Shown: positions 7,447 to 15,890 of the stretch, piece by piece
Layout: each line of letters opens with the position of its first letter
How positions within the stretch are numbered: position 1 is the stretch's first letter
Notes under the pieces: generated by a model
Told to the model about the DNA's origin: nothing
What the model saw: the letters and a program-made list of their open reading frames with translations, nothing else
Databases searched by the model: none
Assembly: GCA_964528605.1 (NCBI GenBank)
Contig: CAZGSV010000003.1
Coordinates: 19,478-83,477, forward strand
Length of the DNA stretch: 64,000 bases
Reading direction: 5' to 3'
Origin: CAZGSV01 sp964528605
Lineage (GTDB): Bacteria > Armatimonadota > Zipacnadia > CAZGSV01
Program-made: the position numbers and the translations under genes

Positions 7447-9888
7447 TTGCCCATTTCCACCCTGATTGCGCAATCCTCCGTCCTGGGCGGGCCGTGGATT
7501 GACATCTCCGACTGTGTGTTCGTGAGCGCCGGCCCGATCAAAGAGAAAGCGTTCCAGATGCTGGTGGAGGAGGTGGAGAAGCGGAGCGGCGTGCACTTCC
7601 CCAAGGTGGCGCGGCTCGCGGACGCCGGCGGCCGCCCGGCGATGGTGGTAACGACCCGCGAGGCCGCCTCACAGGTGGGCATAGACGCCAAGAAGGTTCC
7701 CGGCAATGACTCGCCCAGGCCGATCCCCGATGGCTTTGCGCTGCACCTCGACAGCCGCATGCGCAAGGAGCCCACCCTTCTGGCCATTGGCAACGACGCC
7801 CGCGGCGCCATGTACGCGGTCGGCTGTTTCCTCAGAACGGCGCGCTACAGCGAGGGCAAAGTGGAGTTCCCCGCCGACTTCAGCATCGTGACCGCTCCGC
7901 GCTATCCCCTCCGCGGCCATCAACTAGGCTACCGGCCGCGCAGCAACACCTACGACCAGTGGGGCGTCGAGGAGTTTGAGCAGTACCTGCGCGACCTCAT
8001 CGTCTGGGGCGCGAACGCCGTGGAACTCATTCCCCCACAGTCCTCTAACGACAACATCTCAGGCAAAGCCGATTTTCAGGCGCAGGCTTGGGGGATGAAC
8101 GCGCGACTCTCGCAACTTATCGGCGGCGACTACGGCCTGGAAGTCCACGCCTGGATTCCCGTTGACGATCGCGTGGTGCCGGGCACTGAGTTCGGCAGCC
8201 TGAAGCCCTGGGAAACCGTCTGCCCCTCGAATCGCGACGGGCGGAAGTACATCCTGGACGACCGACGCCGTCTCTTCTCCGAGATGCCGCATCTCGATGC
8301 CGTCTTTGTTCCCGGCGGCGACCCTGGCGGCTGCACCTGCGACAAGTGCCAGCCCTACGCCAAGACCTTCATCGGCCTCTGCGCCGACGTCGCCCGCATC
8401 CTCGCTGAGTCCCATCCCGAGGGGAAAGTCTGGCTCTCCGACCAAATCTTCTCCTTCGAGGACGAGGAATACCTTTGCGATTATCTCGAACGCGAACACC
8501 CCAATTGGCTCGGCGGCCTGGTCTACGGCCCTTCCTCAGTCCCCACCGTGGAGGAAATGCGCCAGCTCGTCTCACCCCGCTACCCCATCCGCTTCTACCC
8601 TGACATCACACACTCCGCGCGCTGCCAGTACCCGGTCATTGACTGGGACCCGGCCTATGGTCTGATTGAGGGCCGCGAGGTCATCAACCCGCGTCCCGTG
8701 GACGAGAAGCACATCCAGAACCTGCTGTCTCCCTACGCCTGCGGCTCCATCTCGTACTCCGACGGGGCGCATGACGACGTCAACAAGATCATCTGGTCGG
8801 CGCTCGACTGGGACCCGAGCCGGGAGGCGCGGGGCATCGTGCTCGAGTACGCCCGCTACTTCCTCGGGGAGGAGTTCGCGGAGCGCTTCACCGAGGGCAC
8901 CTTCATGCTGGAGCAGAACTGGCAAGGGCCGCTGGCGACCAGCAAGGTGGTGCCGGAGACGCTGCCCTTCTGGCAGGCGATGGAGAAGGAGGCGCCACCC
9001 AAGGTGGTCAACAACTGGCGCTTCCAACTCGGCCTGATGCGGGCCTACCTGGACGCCTTCGTGCAGCAGCGGGTGCTCGCCGACATCGAGGCGGAGCAGA
9101 AGGCGCGCGAGATACTGCGCGGCGCGGCGGAGGGCGACCCGGACGCGGCGATGCGGAAGGCCCATAAGTTCCTGGCGGAGTCGCAGGCCCGGACGGTTGC
9201 CCCGGAATGGCGCGAGCGCATGAACGAACTGGGCCGCTCCCTGCGGGAGAACATCGGGATGAAGTTGGCCGCGGTCCTAGGCGCTGAGCCGGAGCGGGCG
9301 GATTTCCTTGACGACCTGGACGAGCCGCTCAACAACGGCCACTGGATGATGACCGAAATGGAGAAACTCCTGCGCTCCGACAACGAGGCCGAGAAGCGCG
9401 CCGGCATTGCCCGCATCCTCTACTGGGAGGATCCCGGGCCGGGAGGCTTCTACGACGACCTGGGCACGCCCACTAGGCAGCCGCACCTGGTGTATCCGAA
9501 GCCGGTGAGCGAGGACCCCGGCCGGCTCGAGACCGCGGCCCAAGAGATAGATCACAAGGGCCTCAAGGGCGGCCGCATGTCGTGGCGCACGACCGCCTGC
9601 GCCTTCAGAAAGAGTTCGCTCCACATGCGCTACGAGGGACTGGACCCGGCGGGGCGCTACCTGCTGCGCGTGACGTACCCGGCGCATCGCCCGGGCACGA
9701 GTGTGCGTCTGGTGGCCAACGGGCAATTCGAGTTGCAGCCGATGACGGCGATGCCGCGCGAGTTGCACCAGCGGGAGTACGAGATTCCCGCGGAGGCCAC
9801 CAAGTCCGGCAAGTTGGAACTCGCCTGGAGCCGCAAGGGCGCGCGCTGCGTCTGCCTGTGCGAGGTCTGGCTGATCAAGCAGCAGTAG
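7447..9888 (+). CDS. Glycoside hydrolase, GH20/GH67-like fold (alpha-glucuronidase or hexosaminidase-like)
   Basis: About 813 residues. I prefer TTG at 7447 because GAGGTG at 7435-7440 then lies six bases upstream; a GTG start at 7438 would put that signal inside the gene. The first 150 residues resemble the alpha/beta domain that precedes the barrel in GH20, GH67 and GH84 enzymes (GNDARGAMYAVGCFL is typical). A TIM barrel follows from LRGHQLGYRPRSNTYDQWG. PGGDPGGCTCDKC near 285 carries a CxxC pair often seen in such hydrolases. The C-terminal 180 residues look like a beta-sandwich. No signal peptide is visible, so it may act on imported oligosaccharides. The exact family is uncertain. Confidence 0.7.
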   Translation: MPISTLIAQSSVLGGPWIDISDCVFVSAGPIKEKAFQMLVEEVEKRSGVHFPKVARLADAGGRPAMVVTTREAASQVGIDAKKVPGNDSPRPIPDGFALHLDSRMRKEPTLLAIGNDARGAMYAVGCFLRTARYSEGKVEFPADFSIVTAPRYPLRGHQLGYRPRSNTYDQWGVEEFEQYLRDLIVWGANAVELIPPQSSNDNISGKADFQAQAWGMNARLSQLIGGDYGLEVHAWIPVDDRVVPGTEFGSLKPWETVCPSNRDGRKYILDDRRRLFSEMPHLDAVFVPGGDPGGCTCDKCQPYAKTFIGLCADVARILAESHPEGKVWLSDQIFSFEDEEYLCDYLEREHPNWLGGLVYGPSSVPTVEEMRQLVSPRYPIRFYPDITHSARCQYPVIDWDPAYGLIEGREVINPRPVDEKHIQNLLSPYACGSISYSDGAHDDVNKIIWSALDWDPSREARGIVLEYARYFLGEEFAERFTEGTFMLEQNWQGPLATSKVVPETLPFWQAMEKEAPPKVVNNWRFQLGLMRAYLDAFVQQRVLADIEAEQKAREILRGAAEGDPDAAMRKAHKFLAESQARTVAPEWRERMNELGRSLRENIGMKLAAVLGAEPERADFLDDLDEPLNNGHWMMTEMEKLLRSDNEAEKRAGIARILYWEDPGPGGFYDDLGTPTRQPHLVYPKPVSEDPGRLETAAQEIDHKGLKGGRMSWRTTACAFRKSSLHMRYEGLDPAGRYLLRVTYPAHRPGTSVRLVANGQFELQPMTAMPRELHQREYEIPAEATKSGKLELAWSRKGARCVCLCEVWLIKQQ

Positions 9889-9901
9889 GCCATAGCCCTG
9901 C

Positions 9902-9925
9902 AGGCCGGGGGCGCCCGCCCGGCCT
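9902..9925 (+). terminator. GC-rich hairpin after the GH20/67-like gene
   Basis: AGGCCGGG (9902-9909) pairs perfectly with CCCGGCCT (9918-9925) around eight bases, 14 bases after the stop. There is no U-run, so it may only stabilise the mRNA end or be a repeat. Confidence 0.35.
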
Positions 9926-9977
9926 CCGCTCTCGACTCCCTAACGCGGCGCTGGTAGAGGCGCAACGTGACTAGGCG

Positions 9978-10727
9978 ATGAGAGTCGCTCTTGCTGTCAA
10001 CTACGTCCTGCCGGACGCGGACGCCAACCTTGAGGCGATCGTGCGCATGACCGAGGAGGCCGCCCGCGAGGGCGCGGAACTAGTCCTGTTCCCTGAGGCG
10101 GCGCTGACCGGTCTGATCAACAACGGCGACCCGGAGCATGATCTGCCGCTTGGCCAGCCGATACCGGGCCCGGTGACGGATTCGCTGGCGGCGGTCGCGT
10201 GCAGGCTGGGCATCTATCTAGCCATCGGGCTGCTGGAGCGGGAGGGGCATAGGCTATACGACTCGGCTGTGCTCCTGACGCCAGAAGGCGGAATCGTGCT
10301 GAGGTACCGCCGCCGTCAGCCGCAGTGGCACGGGAGGGACGCCGATCCAGCCGTCTATCGTCAGGGCGAGGAAGTGGCGAAATGCGAGACGCCACTGGGC
10401 TCCTTCGCTTTCCTGATCTGCGGGGACCTCTTCGACGACAACATCGTGGCACGCGTTCGGGACCTGCGTCCTGACTGGCTGCTCTTCCCTTTCGCGCGGT
10501 GTTTCGACGACGGCTCATGGGACCGGCAGCGCTGGGAGCGAGAGGAGCAGGCGGCGTACGTGGAGCGCGTGCGGCTAGTGAGAATAACGACGCTCATGAC
10601 GAACTACCTCGCGGACTCTAGCCTTGACGGCGGCTCGTTCGGCGGGGCCCTGGTGGTGGGCGGGGATGGCAAGGTGTTGGCTAGCCTGCGCCTGGGGGAG
10701 GTCGGCATCTTGGTGGCAGACCTCTAA
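9978..10727 (+). CDS. Carbon-nitrogen hydrolase (nitrilase superfamily) with altered active site
   Basis: 249 residues, close to the usual size of the nitrilase/omega-amidase family, which hydrolyses amides, ureas or nitriles in the cytoplasm. The catalytic Glu is in LFPEAALTG near residue 39, and the catalytic Cys is in FLICGDLFDD near 150. The third member of the Glu-Lys-Cys triad should sit in a Y-R-K-x-H-L-like strand. Here that strand reads RYRRRQPQWHG, with Arg where Lys is expected. Either the Lys is offset or the protein has lost normal catalysis. It begins 89 bases after the GH20/67-like gene on the same strand and may be co-transcribed. Confidence 0.75.
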   Translation: MRVALAVNYVLPDADANLEAIVRMTEEAAREGAELVLFPEAALTGLINNGDPEHDLPLGQPIPGPVTDSLAAVACRLGIYLAIGLLEREGHRLYDSAVLLTPEGGIVLRYRRRQPQWHGRDADPAVYRQGEEVAKCETPLGSFAFLICGDLFDDNIVARVRDLRPDWLLFPFARCFDDGSWDRQRWEREEQAAYVERVRLVRITTLMTNYLADSSLDGGSFGGALVVGGDGKVLASLRLGEVGILVADL

Positions 10728-10814
10728 CCCGAGCGTGCGCGGGGCACACGATCGCAGGAAAGACCGGGGGCGTCACAGGGGCACTGGGGACAGTCCACGA
10801 CCAGGGCGCCGCCA

Positions 10815-10829
10815 CCCGCCTGAGGCGGG
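10815..10829. repeat. CCCGCCTGAGGCGGG palindrome
   Basis: Seven-base perfect arms around one base; identical copy at 54925-54939 and a close relative at 66-78. Confidence 0.6.
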
Positions 10830-10902
10830 GACAGTCCCCGTGAGCGGGTCGTAGGGGCGGGCCAGCCCTTGCGCGGGCGAACGGGGCCCTGCCCCCACGG
10901 CC

Positions 10903-10929
10903 GGGCGACCAGGCGAGGTCGCCGCTACA
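10903..10929. repeat. Palindromic intergenic element
   Basis: GGCGACC (10904-10910) pairs with GGTCGCC (10917-10923), followed by GCTACAG, the flank shared by other elements in the window. Confidence 0.5.
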
Positions 10930-10949
10930 GAGGGCGGCCGGGAACGAAA

Positions 10950-11135
10950 CTAGGTTGCTTCGCGAGGCGCCGTGGGGATGTGGGTGACGATCATGAAGAG
11001 GCCAGTGCCCACGAGCAGGATGAGGAGGCCCCGCTGGTAGAGCCCGAGCCACCACGGTTGGCACAGCGCGAACACCGCGAAGGCCATCAGCACCTGCGCC
11101 AAAGTCTCAAACCATCCTACGACTCGGCCGACCAT
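10950..11135 (-). CDS. Small two-helix membrane protein of the ABC operon
   Basis: 61 residues with two hydrophobic stretches (about 8-25 and 34-51). Its ATG at 11135 lies 12 bases after the stop of the ABC ATPase gene and is preceded by GAGGGAGGGG, a strong ribosome site. That spacing and site are why I accept so short a gene. I do not recognise the family. The position as last gene of a sugar-transport operon suggests an accessory membrane protein, but no function can be read from the sequence. Confidence 0.6.
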   Translation of the reverse strand: MVGRVVGWFETLAQVLMAFAVFALCQPWWLGLYQRGLLILLVGTGLFMIVTHIPTAPREAT

Positions 11136-11147
11136 CGCGCCCCTCCC

Positions 11148-12239
11148 TCAGGACAACGCCCGCTCCGTCTCGCGGTCGAAGAGGTGCATCCGCGCCTGGT
11201 CAATGGCAAAATGGACCGTCGCTCCCATCGCCGGCTTGAACGTCGGCGGCGTCTTGGCGCGGATGATCTGCTCGCCAACCTTGAGATCAATGATGTTCTC
11301 CGAACCCAGCGGCTCGACCACATAGACCTCCGCCGGCAGCCAGCCTCCGGGCGCGTCGGTGGACACCGCCACGTCTTCCGGCCGCGCGCCGAGCACCAGC
11401 GCCCGTCCCGCGCCCTGCTGCGTCATCTCGGGACCGAGCGGCGGCGTCAGCCTCAGTTGGAACTGCGCGCGCGTGGCGTTCAGCGCCGCGCCGTCGCCGC
11501 TCACGGTGCAGTCCACGAAGTTCATGCCGGGGCTGCCGACGAAGTGCGCGACGAACAAGGTCTGCGGGTTGTCGTAGACCTGCGCCGGCGTGCCGACCTG
11601 CTGCAGCAGCCCGTTGCTCATCACCGCGATGCGGTCGGCCATGGACATCGCTTCCACCTGGTCGTGCGTGACGTAAACGGTGGTGGCGTGCAGGTCCACT
11701 TGCAGGCGCTTGAGTTCCGCGCGCATCTCCTCCCGCAGTTTGGCGTCGAGCGTGCTCAGCGGCTCGTCCATGAGGAAGGCGCGCGGGCGCCGCACCATCG
11801 CTCTTCCCAGCGCCACGCGCTGCATCTCGCCCCCGGAGAGTTGGCCGGGCCTGCGCGAGAGCAGGTCGCCGATGTGCAGCACCTCGGCGACCTCCCTCAC
11901 CGCGCGCTCTATCTGGTCGCGCGGCGTGCGCTGGGCGCGCAAGGGGAAGGCGATGTTGTTGTAGACGGTCAGGTGCGGATAGAGCGCGTACATCTGGAAC
12001 ACGAAGGCGATGTCGCGATCCGCGGGAGAGAGGTTGGTCACCGGCTGCTCGCCGATGTGGATCTCACCCTCATCGGGCCGGACCAGGCCCGCGATGCAGC
12101 GCAGCGTGGTGGTCTTACCGCTGCCGGAGGGACCCAGCAGAACCATGAACTCGCCGTCCTGAATGTCCAGGTCCACTCCGGCGACGGCCACCGTGGCGCC
12201 GTAGCGTTTTCTCAAGCCGCGTATCTTGATGGATGCCAT
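11148..12239 (-). CDS. ugpC: Sugar ABC transporter ATP-binding protein, UgpC/MsmX type
   Basis: 363 residues from ATG at 12239. An upstream extension of the same frame is only a shadow of the permease gene. It has Walker A GPSGSGKTTT near 38, the ABC signature LSGGEMQRVALGRA near 134, Walker B FLMDEPLSTLD near 155 and the H-loop VYVTHDQVEA. A C-terminal TOBE/MOP region of about 120 residues is typical of the CUT1 sugar ATPases. It energises the two permeases encoded just upstream (8-base gap). One ATPase of this type can serve several CUT1 transporters. The name ugpC follows general family usage and does not prove glycerol-phosphate as substrate. Confidence 0.92.
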   Translation of the reverse strand: MASIKIRGLRKRYGATVAVAGVDLDIQDGEFMVLLGPSGSGKTTTLRCIAGLVRPDEGEIHIGEQPVTNLSPADRDIAFVFQMYALYPHLTVYNNIAFPLRAQRTPRDQIERAVREVAEVLHIGDLLSRRPGQLSGGEMQRVALGRAMVRRPRAFLMDEPLSTLDAKLREEMRAELKRLQVDLHATTVYVTHDQVEAMSMADRIAVMSNGLLQQVGTPAQVYDNPQTLFVAHFVGSPGMNFVDCTVSGDGAALNATRAQFQLRLTPPLGPEMTQQGAGRALVLGARPEDVAVSTDAPGGWLPAEVYVVEPLGSENIIDLKVGEQIIRAKTPPTFKPAMGATVHFAIDQARMHLFDRETERALS

Positions 12240-12247
12240 CAGCGTTC

Positions 12248-13105
12248 CTAACGACGCACGGCGCCGAAGGTGACGCCGCGCAGGAGATGGTTGCGCACCA
12301 GGAAGGTGAATACCAGCACCGGCAGCAACATGACAAACCCGGAGGCGGAGACCTCGCCCCACTGGATGCCCTCGGGCCGTATCTTGCCGACGATCTCGGG
12401 GGGGGCGGTGCGCGCGTTGGCGCCGGTGAGCACGAGCGCAAAGGCGAACTCGTTCCAGGCGGTTATCAGGCAGAAGACGGCGGTGGCGGCCATGGCGGGG
12501 ATGGCCTGCGGCAGCACTACCTTGAAGAAGGCGCGCGCGCGCGAATAGCCGTCGCACATTGCCGCTTCCTCGTAGTCCGCGGGAATCTCGTCAATGAACC
12601 CCTTCATCATCCACACGGCAAAGGCCATGTTGAAGACAGTGTACAGGAAGATCATGCCCAGATGGGTGTCGCGCAGGCCCCAGTCGCGGTACATGAGGAA
12701 GACGGGGATGACGATGGCGATGGGCGGGAGCATGCGCGTGCTCAGGATGAAGAAGAGCAGGTCGGCCTTGCCCTTCATGGGGAAGCGCGAGAAGGCATAG
12801 GCGGCGAGGGTGCCGAGCAGAACGGCCAAGATGGTGCTGATGGTGCCGATGATGATGCTGTTGGCCAGCCGGCTGGGGAACTCGGTGGCGCCGGCCAACT
12901 GCCCCTTGGCCACGAAGACGTTGCGGTAGTTGAGCAGGGTGGGCTTGAAGAGATGCTTGGGAGGCATGGCGAAAACGTCGCCCGGCGCCTTCAGCGAGGT
13001 GGCCAGCATCCACAGGATGGGGAACAGGTAGAACAGCAGGGCACCCAGGAGAATGACGAGCACGAGGACGCGCCAGAGCCCGAGCCCGGCCCTGGGCCTC
13101 ACCAT
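12248..13105 (-). CDS. Carbohydrate ABC transporter permease (MalG/UgpE type)
   Basis: 285 residues from ATG at 13105; an in-frame GTG two codons earlier (13111) is an alternative. Six transmembrane segments can be followed, beginning with VLVLVILLGALLFYLFPILW. The EAA loop (EEAAMCDGYSRARAFFKVVLP) near residue 200 contacts the ATPase. This is the MalG-like inner-membrane half of a CUT1 importer and works with the MalF-like permease encoded upstream. The 265 bases separating the two permease genes are unusual for such an operon. They contain the short-repeat array and a palindromic element, so repeats seem to have been inserted between them. Confidence 0.9.
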   Translation of the reverse strand: MVRPRAGLGLWRVLVLVILLGALLFYLFPILWMLATSLKAPGDVFAMPPKHLFKPTLLNYRNVFVAKGQLAGATEFPSRLANSIIIGTISTILAVLLGTLAAYAFSRFPMKGKADLLFFILSTRMLPPIAIVIPVFLMYRDWGLRDTHLGMIFLYTVFNMAFAVWMMKGFIDEIPADYEEAAMCDGYSRARAFFKVVLPQAIPAMAATAVFCLITAWNEFAFALVLTGANARTAPPEIVGKIRPEGIQWGEVSASGFVMLLPVLVFTFLVRNHLLRGVTFGAVRR

Positions 13106-13128
13106 GTCCACGGCGCCACCCCCGCCCG

Positions 13129-13162
13129 AGTAGACAGTAGCCGGTAGACGGTAGGTGTAGTA
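13129..13162. repeat. Degenerate GTAGACAGTAG short-repeat array
   Basis: Several imperfect GTAGACAGTAG/GGTAGACGGTAG units just upstream of the second permease gene, related to those at 138-170 and 13341-13376. Confidence 0.55.
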
Positions 13163-13217
13163 CTCACGCAGGTTGTTGACACTTTGGGGCAGAGAAGAGG
13201 GCGTTGCGACACTGGTA

Positions 13218-13243
13218 GTAGGGGCGGCATCTTCTGCCGCCCG
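13218..13243. repeat. GTAGGGG palindromic intergenic element
   Basis: GGGCGGCA (13222-13229) pairs with TGCCGCCC (13235-13242) around TCTTC, with the conserved GTAG flank at the left. It lies between the two permease genes and could act as a hairpin in the operon mRNA. Confidence 0.6.
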
Positions 13244-13340
13244 CCGGCTGTGCGGACGCGATAAGATGGTGTCCCTACTGTCCCCTCCCGCATCGTGCCA
13301 GGCACGCCTTGACCCTCCTTCGGTCTGGTCGTCTGCCTCT

Positions 13341-13376
13341 CTCTGCCGCCTGCCACCTACTGTCTGCCTCCTATTG
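13341..13376. repeat. Short-repeat array, minus orientation
   Basis: Read on the minus strand this is GGCAGACAGTAGGTGGC followed by GGCGGCAG, the same low-complexity family as 138-170. It overlaps the end of the first permease gene, so it covers that gene's last codons and stop. Confidence 0.45.
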
Positions 13377-14309
13377 GCCTGCGGCCTTCGCCAGGCGCCG
13401 CACATAGATGTTGGACAGCCCGATGATGATCACCAGCAAGACGTACGCCAGCGCGCATGAGCGTCCGGTCGCGAAGTGCTCGAAGGCGTCGCGGTAGAGG
13501 AGCAGCGAGACGGTCGCGGTGCTGGTGCCCGGCTGGCCGCCGGTGAGGCTGTAGACCAGGTCGAAGAGTTTGAAGGCGTCCATGGTGCGAAAGAGCAGCG
13601 CGATGATGAGCAGCGGCCAGACCAAAGGCAGCGTGACGTGCCGGAACTTGAACCAGCCCGAAGCCCGGTCCACCTCCGCCGCCTCGTAGAGCGACTGCGG
13701 CACCGCCGAAAGCCCCGCCAGCGATATGAGCATGATGAAGGGCGACCACATCCAGGTGTCCACGACGATGAGCGCGGCCAAGGCGGTGTTGCCGTGGGAC
13801 AGCCAGGCGACGCGAGGTAGGTGCAGCAGGCTGAGGTAGTAACCCAGTATCCCCCAGTTGGGGTCGAGCATGAACTTCCAGAAGAGACCCACGACGGCGG
13901 GGCAGAGCATCATCGGCGTGAGCATCAGTGTGCTCACCAGCCCCCGCCCGCGAAAGCGGTTTTGCAGCAGCAGCGCCAACCCGAAACCGATCGCGAACTG
14001 GAGCGCCACGGCGCCCACCACGAACTCCGCGGTGGTGGTGAAGTGAGACCACACGTAAGTGCTGGAGAGCAGCTCGCGGTAGTTGCCCGCGCCCACGTAG
14101 TGCGATTCGGCCCCCACCATGGCGCTGTACTCGCGGAAAGAAAGGTAGAGCGACCACACCAGCGGCCGCGCCACGAAGACCACCAGCAGCGCCAGCGTAG
14201 GCAGCACGAACAGCCACTTCAGTTGGTTGTCCGACAGTGGCCGCCGCCACAAAGGCCGCCGTCTTCCGCGCCCCTGTGCCTCCACCGGTGCGGCTTGGCT
14301 AAGGCTCAA
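13371..14309 (-). CDS. Carbohydrate ABC transporter permease (MalF/UgpA type)
   Basis: 312 residues. A cytoplasmic basic N-terminus of about 30 residues precedes six transmembrane segments, the first being WLFVLPTLALLVVFVARPLV. The EAA loop is YEAAEVDRASGWFKFRHVTLP near 205. It is the MalF-like partner of the permease encoded downstream. The gene follows the binding-protein gene by 45 bases, the standard order binding protein, MalF-type, MalG-type, ATPase. The C-terminal codons overlap a short-repeat array, which may have altered the original end. Confidence 0.9.
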   Translation of the reverse strand: MSLSQAAPVEAQGRGRRRPLWRRPLSDNQLKWLFVLPTLALLVVFVARPLVWSLYLSFREYSAMVGAESHYVGAGNYRELLSSTYVWSHFTTTAEFVVGAVALQFAIGFGLALLLQNRFRGRGLVSTLMLTPMMLCPAVVGLFWKFMLDPNWGILGYYLSLLHLPRVAWLSHGNTALAALIVVDTWMWSPFIMLISLAGLSAVPQSLYEAAEVDRASGWFKFRHVTLPLVWPLLIIALLFRTMDAFKLFDLVYSLTGGQPGTSTATVSLLLYRDAFEHFATGRSCALAYVLLVIIIGLSNIYVRRLAKAAGQ

Positions 14310-14354
14310 CGGCTCCGCTGCCTCCGCGCCCGGTGCAATGCCTGCAAACCTGGC

Positions 14355-15713
14355 CTACTTGTAATACCCGGCCTTCTCAAGGAGGACCTGCTGCTTGTCG
14401 GCGATGGTGTCCAGGGCCTCCTTGGGGCTCATCTGCCCTACCACGGCCCCGTTCAGATACTCCTGCATGTAGTCGAGCATCTGCGCATACTCCGGCATGT
14501 TCCAGAAGTCTTTCAGCAGCGGCAGGCTCTCGCGCAGCGGCCCATTGTAGGGTTTCGCCTTGAGGAAGCGATCGGTGTTGAGGATGGACTTCTTGCCGGT
14601 GTAGCCGCCGCCGTCCACCCACTTCCACTGCGTCTCGTCGGACTGGAACCAGTCAATGAACTGCAAGGCTTCCTTCTGGTGCTTGGAGTAGGTGCAAACG
14701 CCGATGCCTTGTCCGCCCAGAGAGACGAAGTGCTTCTCCGCGCGCGGGCACACGGCGAAGCCCACTTTGTCGGCGACTTTCGAGTTCTGCGGATCCAGAT
14801 AGGAAGGCATGAAAGCGAACCAGTTGACCCCCATGGCGACGAGCCCTTCCTGCACCGCGCGGTTGACCTCGTCGAAGCCATAGGTGGCGGAGCCGGAAGG
14901 GGCGAACTTATAGAGGCTCTTGTAGAACTCGAGCGCCTTGACCGCCGCGGGGGAGTTGAGGTAGCCGCGCACCTCGTGGGTCACCGGGTCCCAGAGGTCG
15001 CCGCCGAAGCACCACAGAATCTGGTTCCAGTCGGTGGAGATGCAGTCACCGGCGCGGGTGAACTTGGTGGCCAAACCGTAGAGTTTGGGCGGGCGGGTGA
15101 AGAACTGCGCGATGTCGCGCAGGTGCGCCCAGGTCTCTGGCGGCTTCAGGTCGTAGCCGTACTTGGCCTTGAAGGCAGCCTGCTCCTTCGGGTTCTCAAA
15201 GAGGTCCTTGCGGTACACCAGGCCCAGCGCATCTTGCTCGCAGGTGACGGCGTAGTAGCGGTTGCTGCCGGAAGGGTATTCGCCGTACGCCTTGAAGGTG
15301 GCCTCGTAGTAGTCCTCGGGCTTGATGTTCTTGGCCTCGCTCTTGATCCAGTCGGTCAGTTGCAGCAGGTGGCCGCCGGTGACCATCTCGCCCACCCACT
15401 GGCTGTCCACGACAATCAGGTCCCAGGAAGACCCCTTGGCGTGCATCTCGGTGAAGAGGCGGCCGTGATACTGGTCGTAGGGCACGTAGTCCCCCTTCAC
15501 CACGATGCCGGTCTTCTTGGTGAAGTCCTCGGCCACCTTGGTCAGCAGTTCGGCGGGCTGCCACTGGAACCAAGTGACGCTGAGGGTGATGCCCTTGCCG
15601 GGCCCGGCAGGGCCTGCGGCCCGCTCGCCCTTCTTGGCACAGCCGAAAGCGATAAGGGCGCCGGTCAGGGACAGCACGGCGAGCAGCACAATTCGCTTAC
15701 GCACTTGTATCAA
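14355..15713 (-). CDS. Extracellular sugar-binding lipoprotein of the ABC transporter
   Basis: 452 residues, family 1 extracellular solute-binding protein. The N-terminus has a basic start, a hydrophobic stretch and a lipobox ending LIAFGC at residue 25, so the mature protein should be lipid-anchored outside the inner membrane. The rest is the periplasmic-binding fold typical of CUT1 oligosaccharide-binding proteins. It captures a sugar and delivers it to the two permeases. The ligand cannot be read from the sequence. The Gfo/Idh/MocA oxidoreductase immediately upstream suggests a modified or unusual sugar. Confidence 0.9.
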   Translation of the reverse strand: MIQVRKRIVLLAVLSLTGALIAFGCAKKGERAAGPAGPGKGITLSVTWFQWQPAELLTKVAEDFTKKTGIVVKGDYVPYDQYHGRLFTEMHAKGSSWDLIVVDSQWVGEMVTGGHLLQLTDWIKSEAKNIKPEDYYEATFKAYGEYPSGSNRYYAVTCEQDALGLVYRKDLFENPKEQAAFKAKYGYDLKPPETWAHLRDIAQFFTRPPKLYGLATKFTRAGDCISTDWNQILWCFGGDLWDPVTHEVRGYLNSPAAVKALEFYKSLYKFAPSGSATYGFDEVNRAVQEGLVAMGVNWFAFMPSYLDPQNSKVADKVGFAVCPRAEKHFVSLGGQGIGVCTYSKHQKEALQFIDWFQSDETQWKWVDGGGYTGKKSILNTDRFLKAKPYNGPLRESLPLLKDFWNMPEYAQMLDYMQEYLNGAVVGQMSPKEALDTIADKQQVLLEKAGYYK

Positions 15714-15802
15714 CCCCCCTGTGTGGGCGCGACTTTACGGCAGTTGCTTGCGGGCGTCAAGGAGCCGCGGGCCGATGTCGGAGATGCCCAACCAGCCCCG
15801 AC

Positions 15803-15830
15803 GGGAGGGCCGGGCGGCCCTCCCCTACGA
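15803..15830. repeat. Palindromic intergenic element, CCTACGA flank
   Basis: GGGAGGGCC (15803-15811) pairs perfectly with GGCCCTCCC (15816-15824) around GGGC, followed by CTACGA. Its layout matches the element at 63635-63663, but the stem sequence differs and still pairs. Confidence 0.65.
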
Positions 15831-15872
15831 ATCGCGACCCAGCGGGTGCGGGGCTCCTGCACTGGAAGACTC

Positions 15873-15890
15873 GGCGAATCGCCGCTACGG
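15873..15890. repeat. Small palindromic element
   Basis: GGCGA (15873-15877) pairs with TCGCC (15879-15883) around one base and is followed by GCTACGG. A short member of the same family, touching the end of the oxidoreductase gene at 15885. Confidence 0.4.

Larger units (their letters stand above)
10728..10949. other. 222-base convergent gap with repeats
   Basis: Contains two GGGGACAGTCC boxes flanking a CCCGCCTGAGGCGGG palindrome (10815-10829), a GTAGGGGCGGGCC stretch from 10851, and a palindromic element at 10903-10929. No gene is seen. Confidence 0.5.

Noticed and set aside
10869..12251. Plus-strand frame of 460 codons opposite the ABC ATPase
   Set aside because: Composition is that of a shadow frame, while the ATPase has all its motifs on the minus strand.
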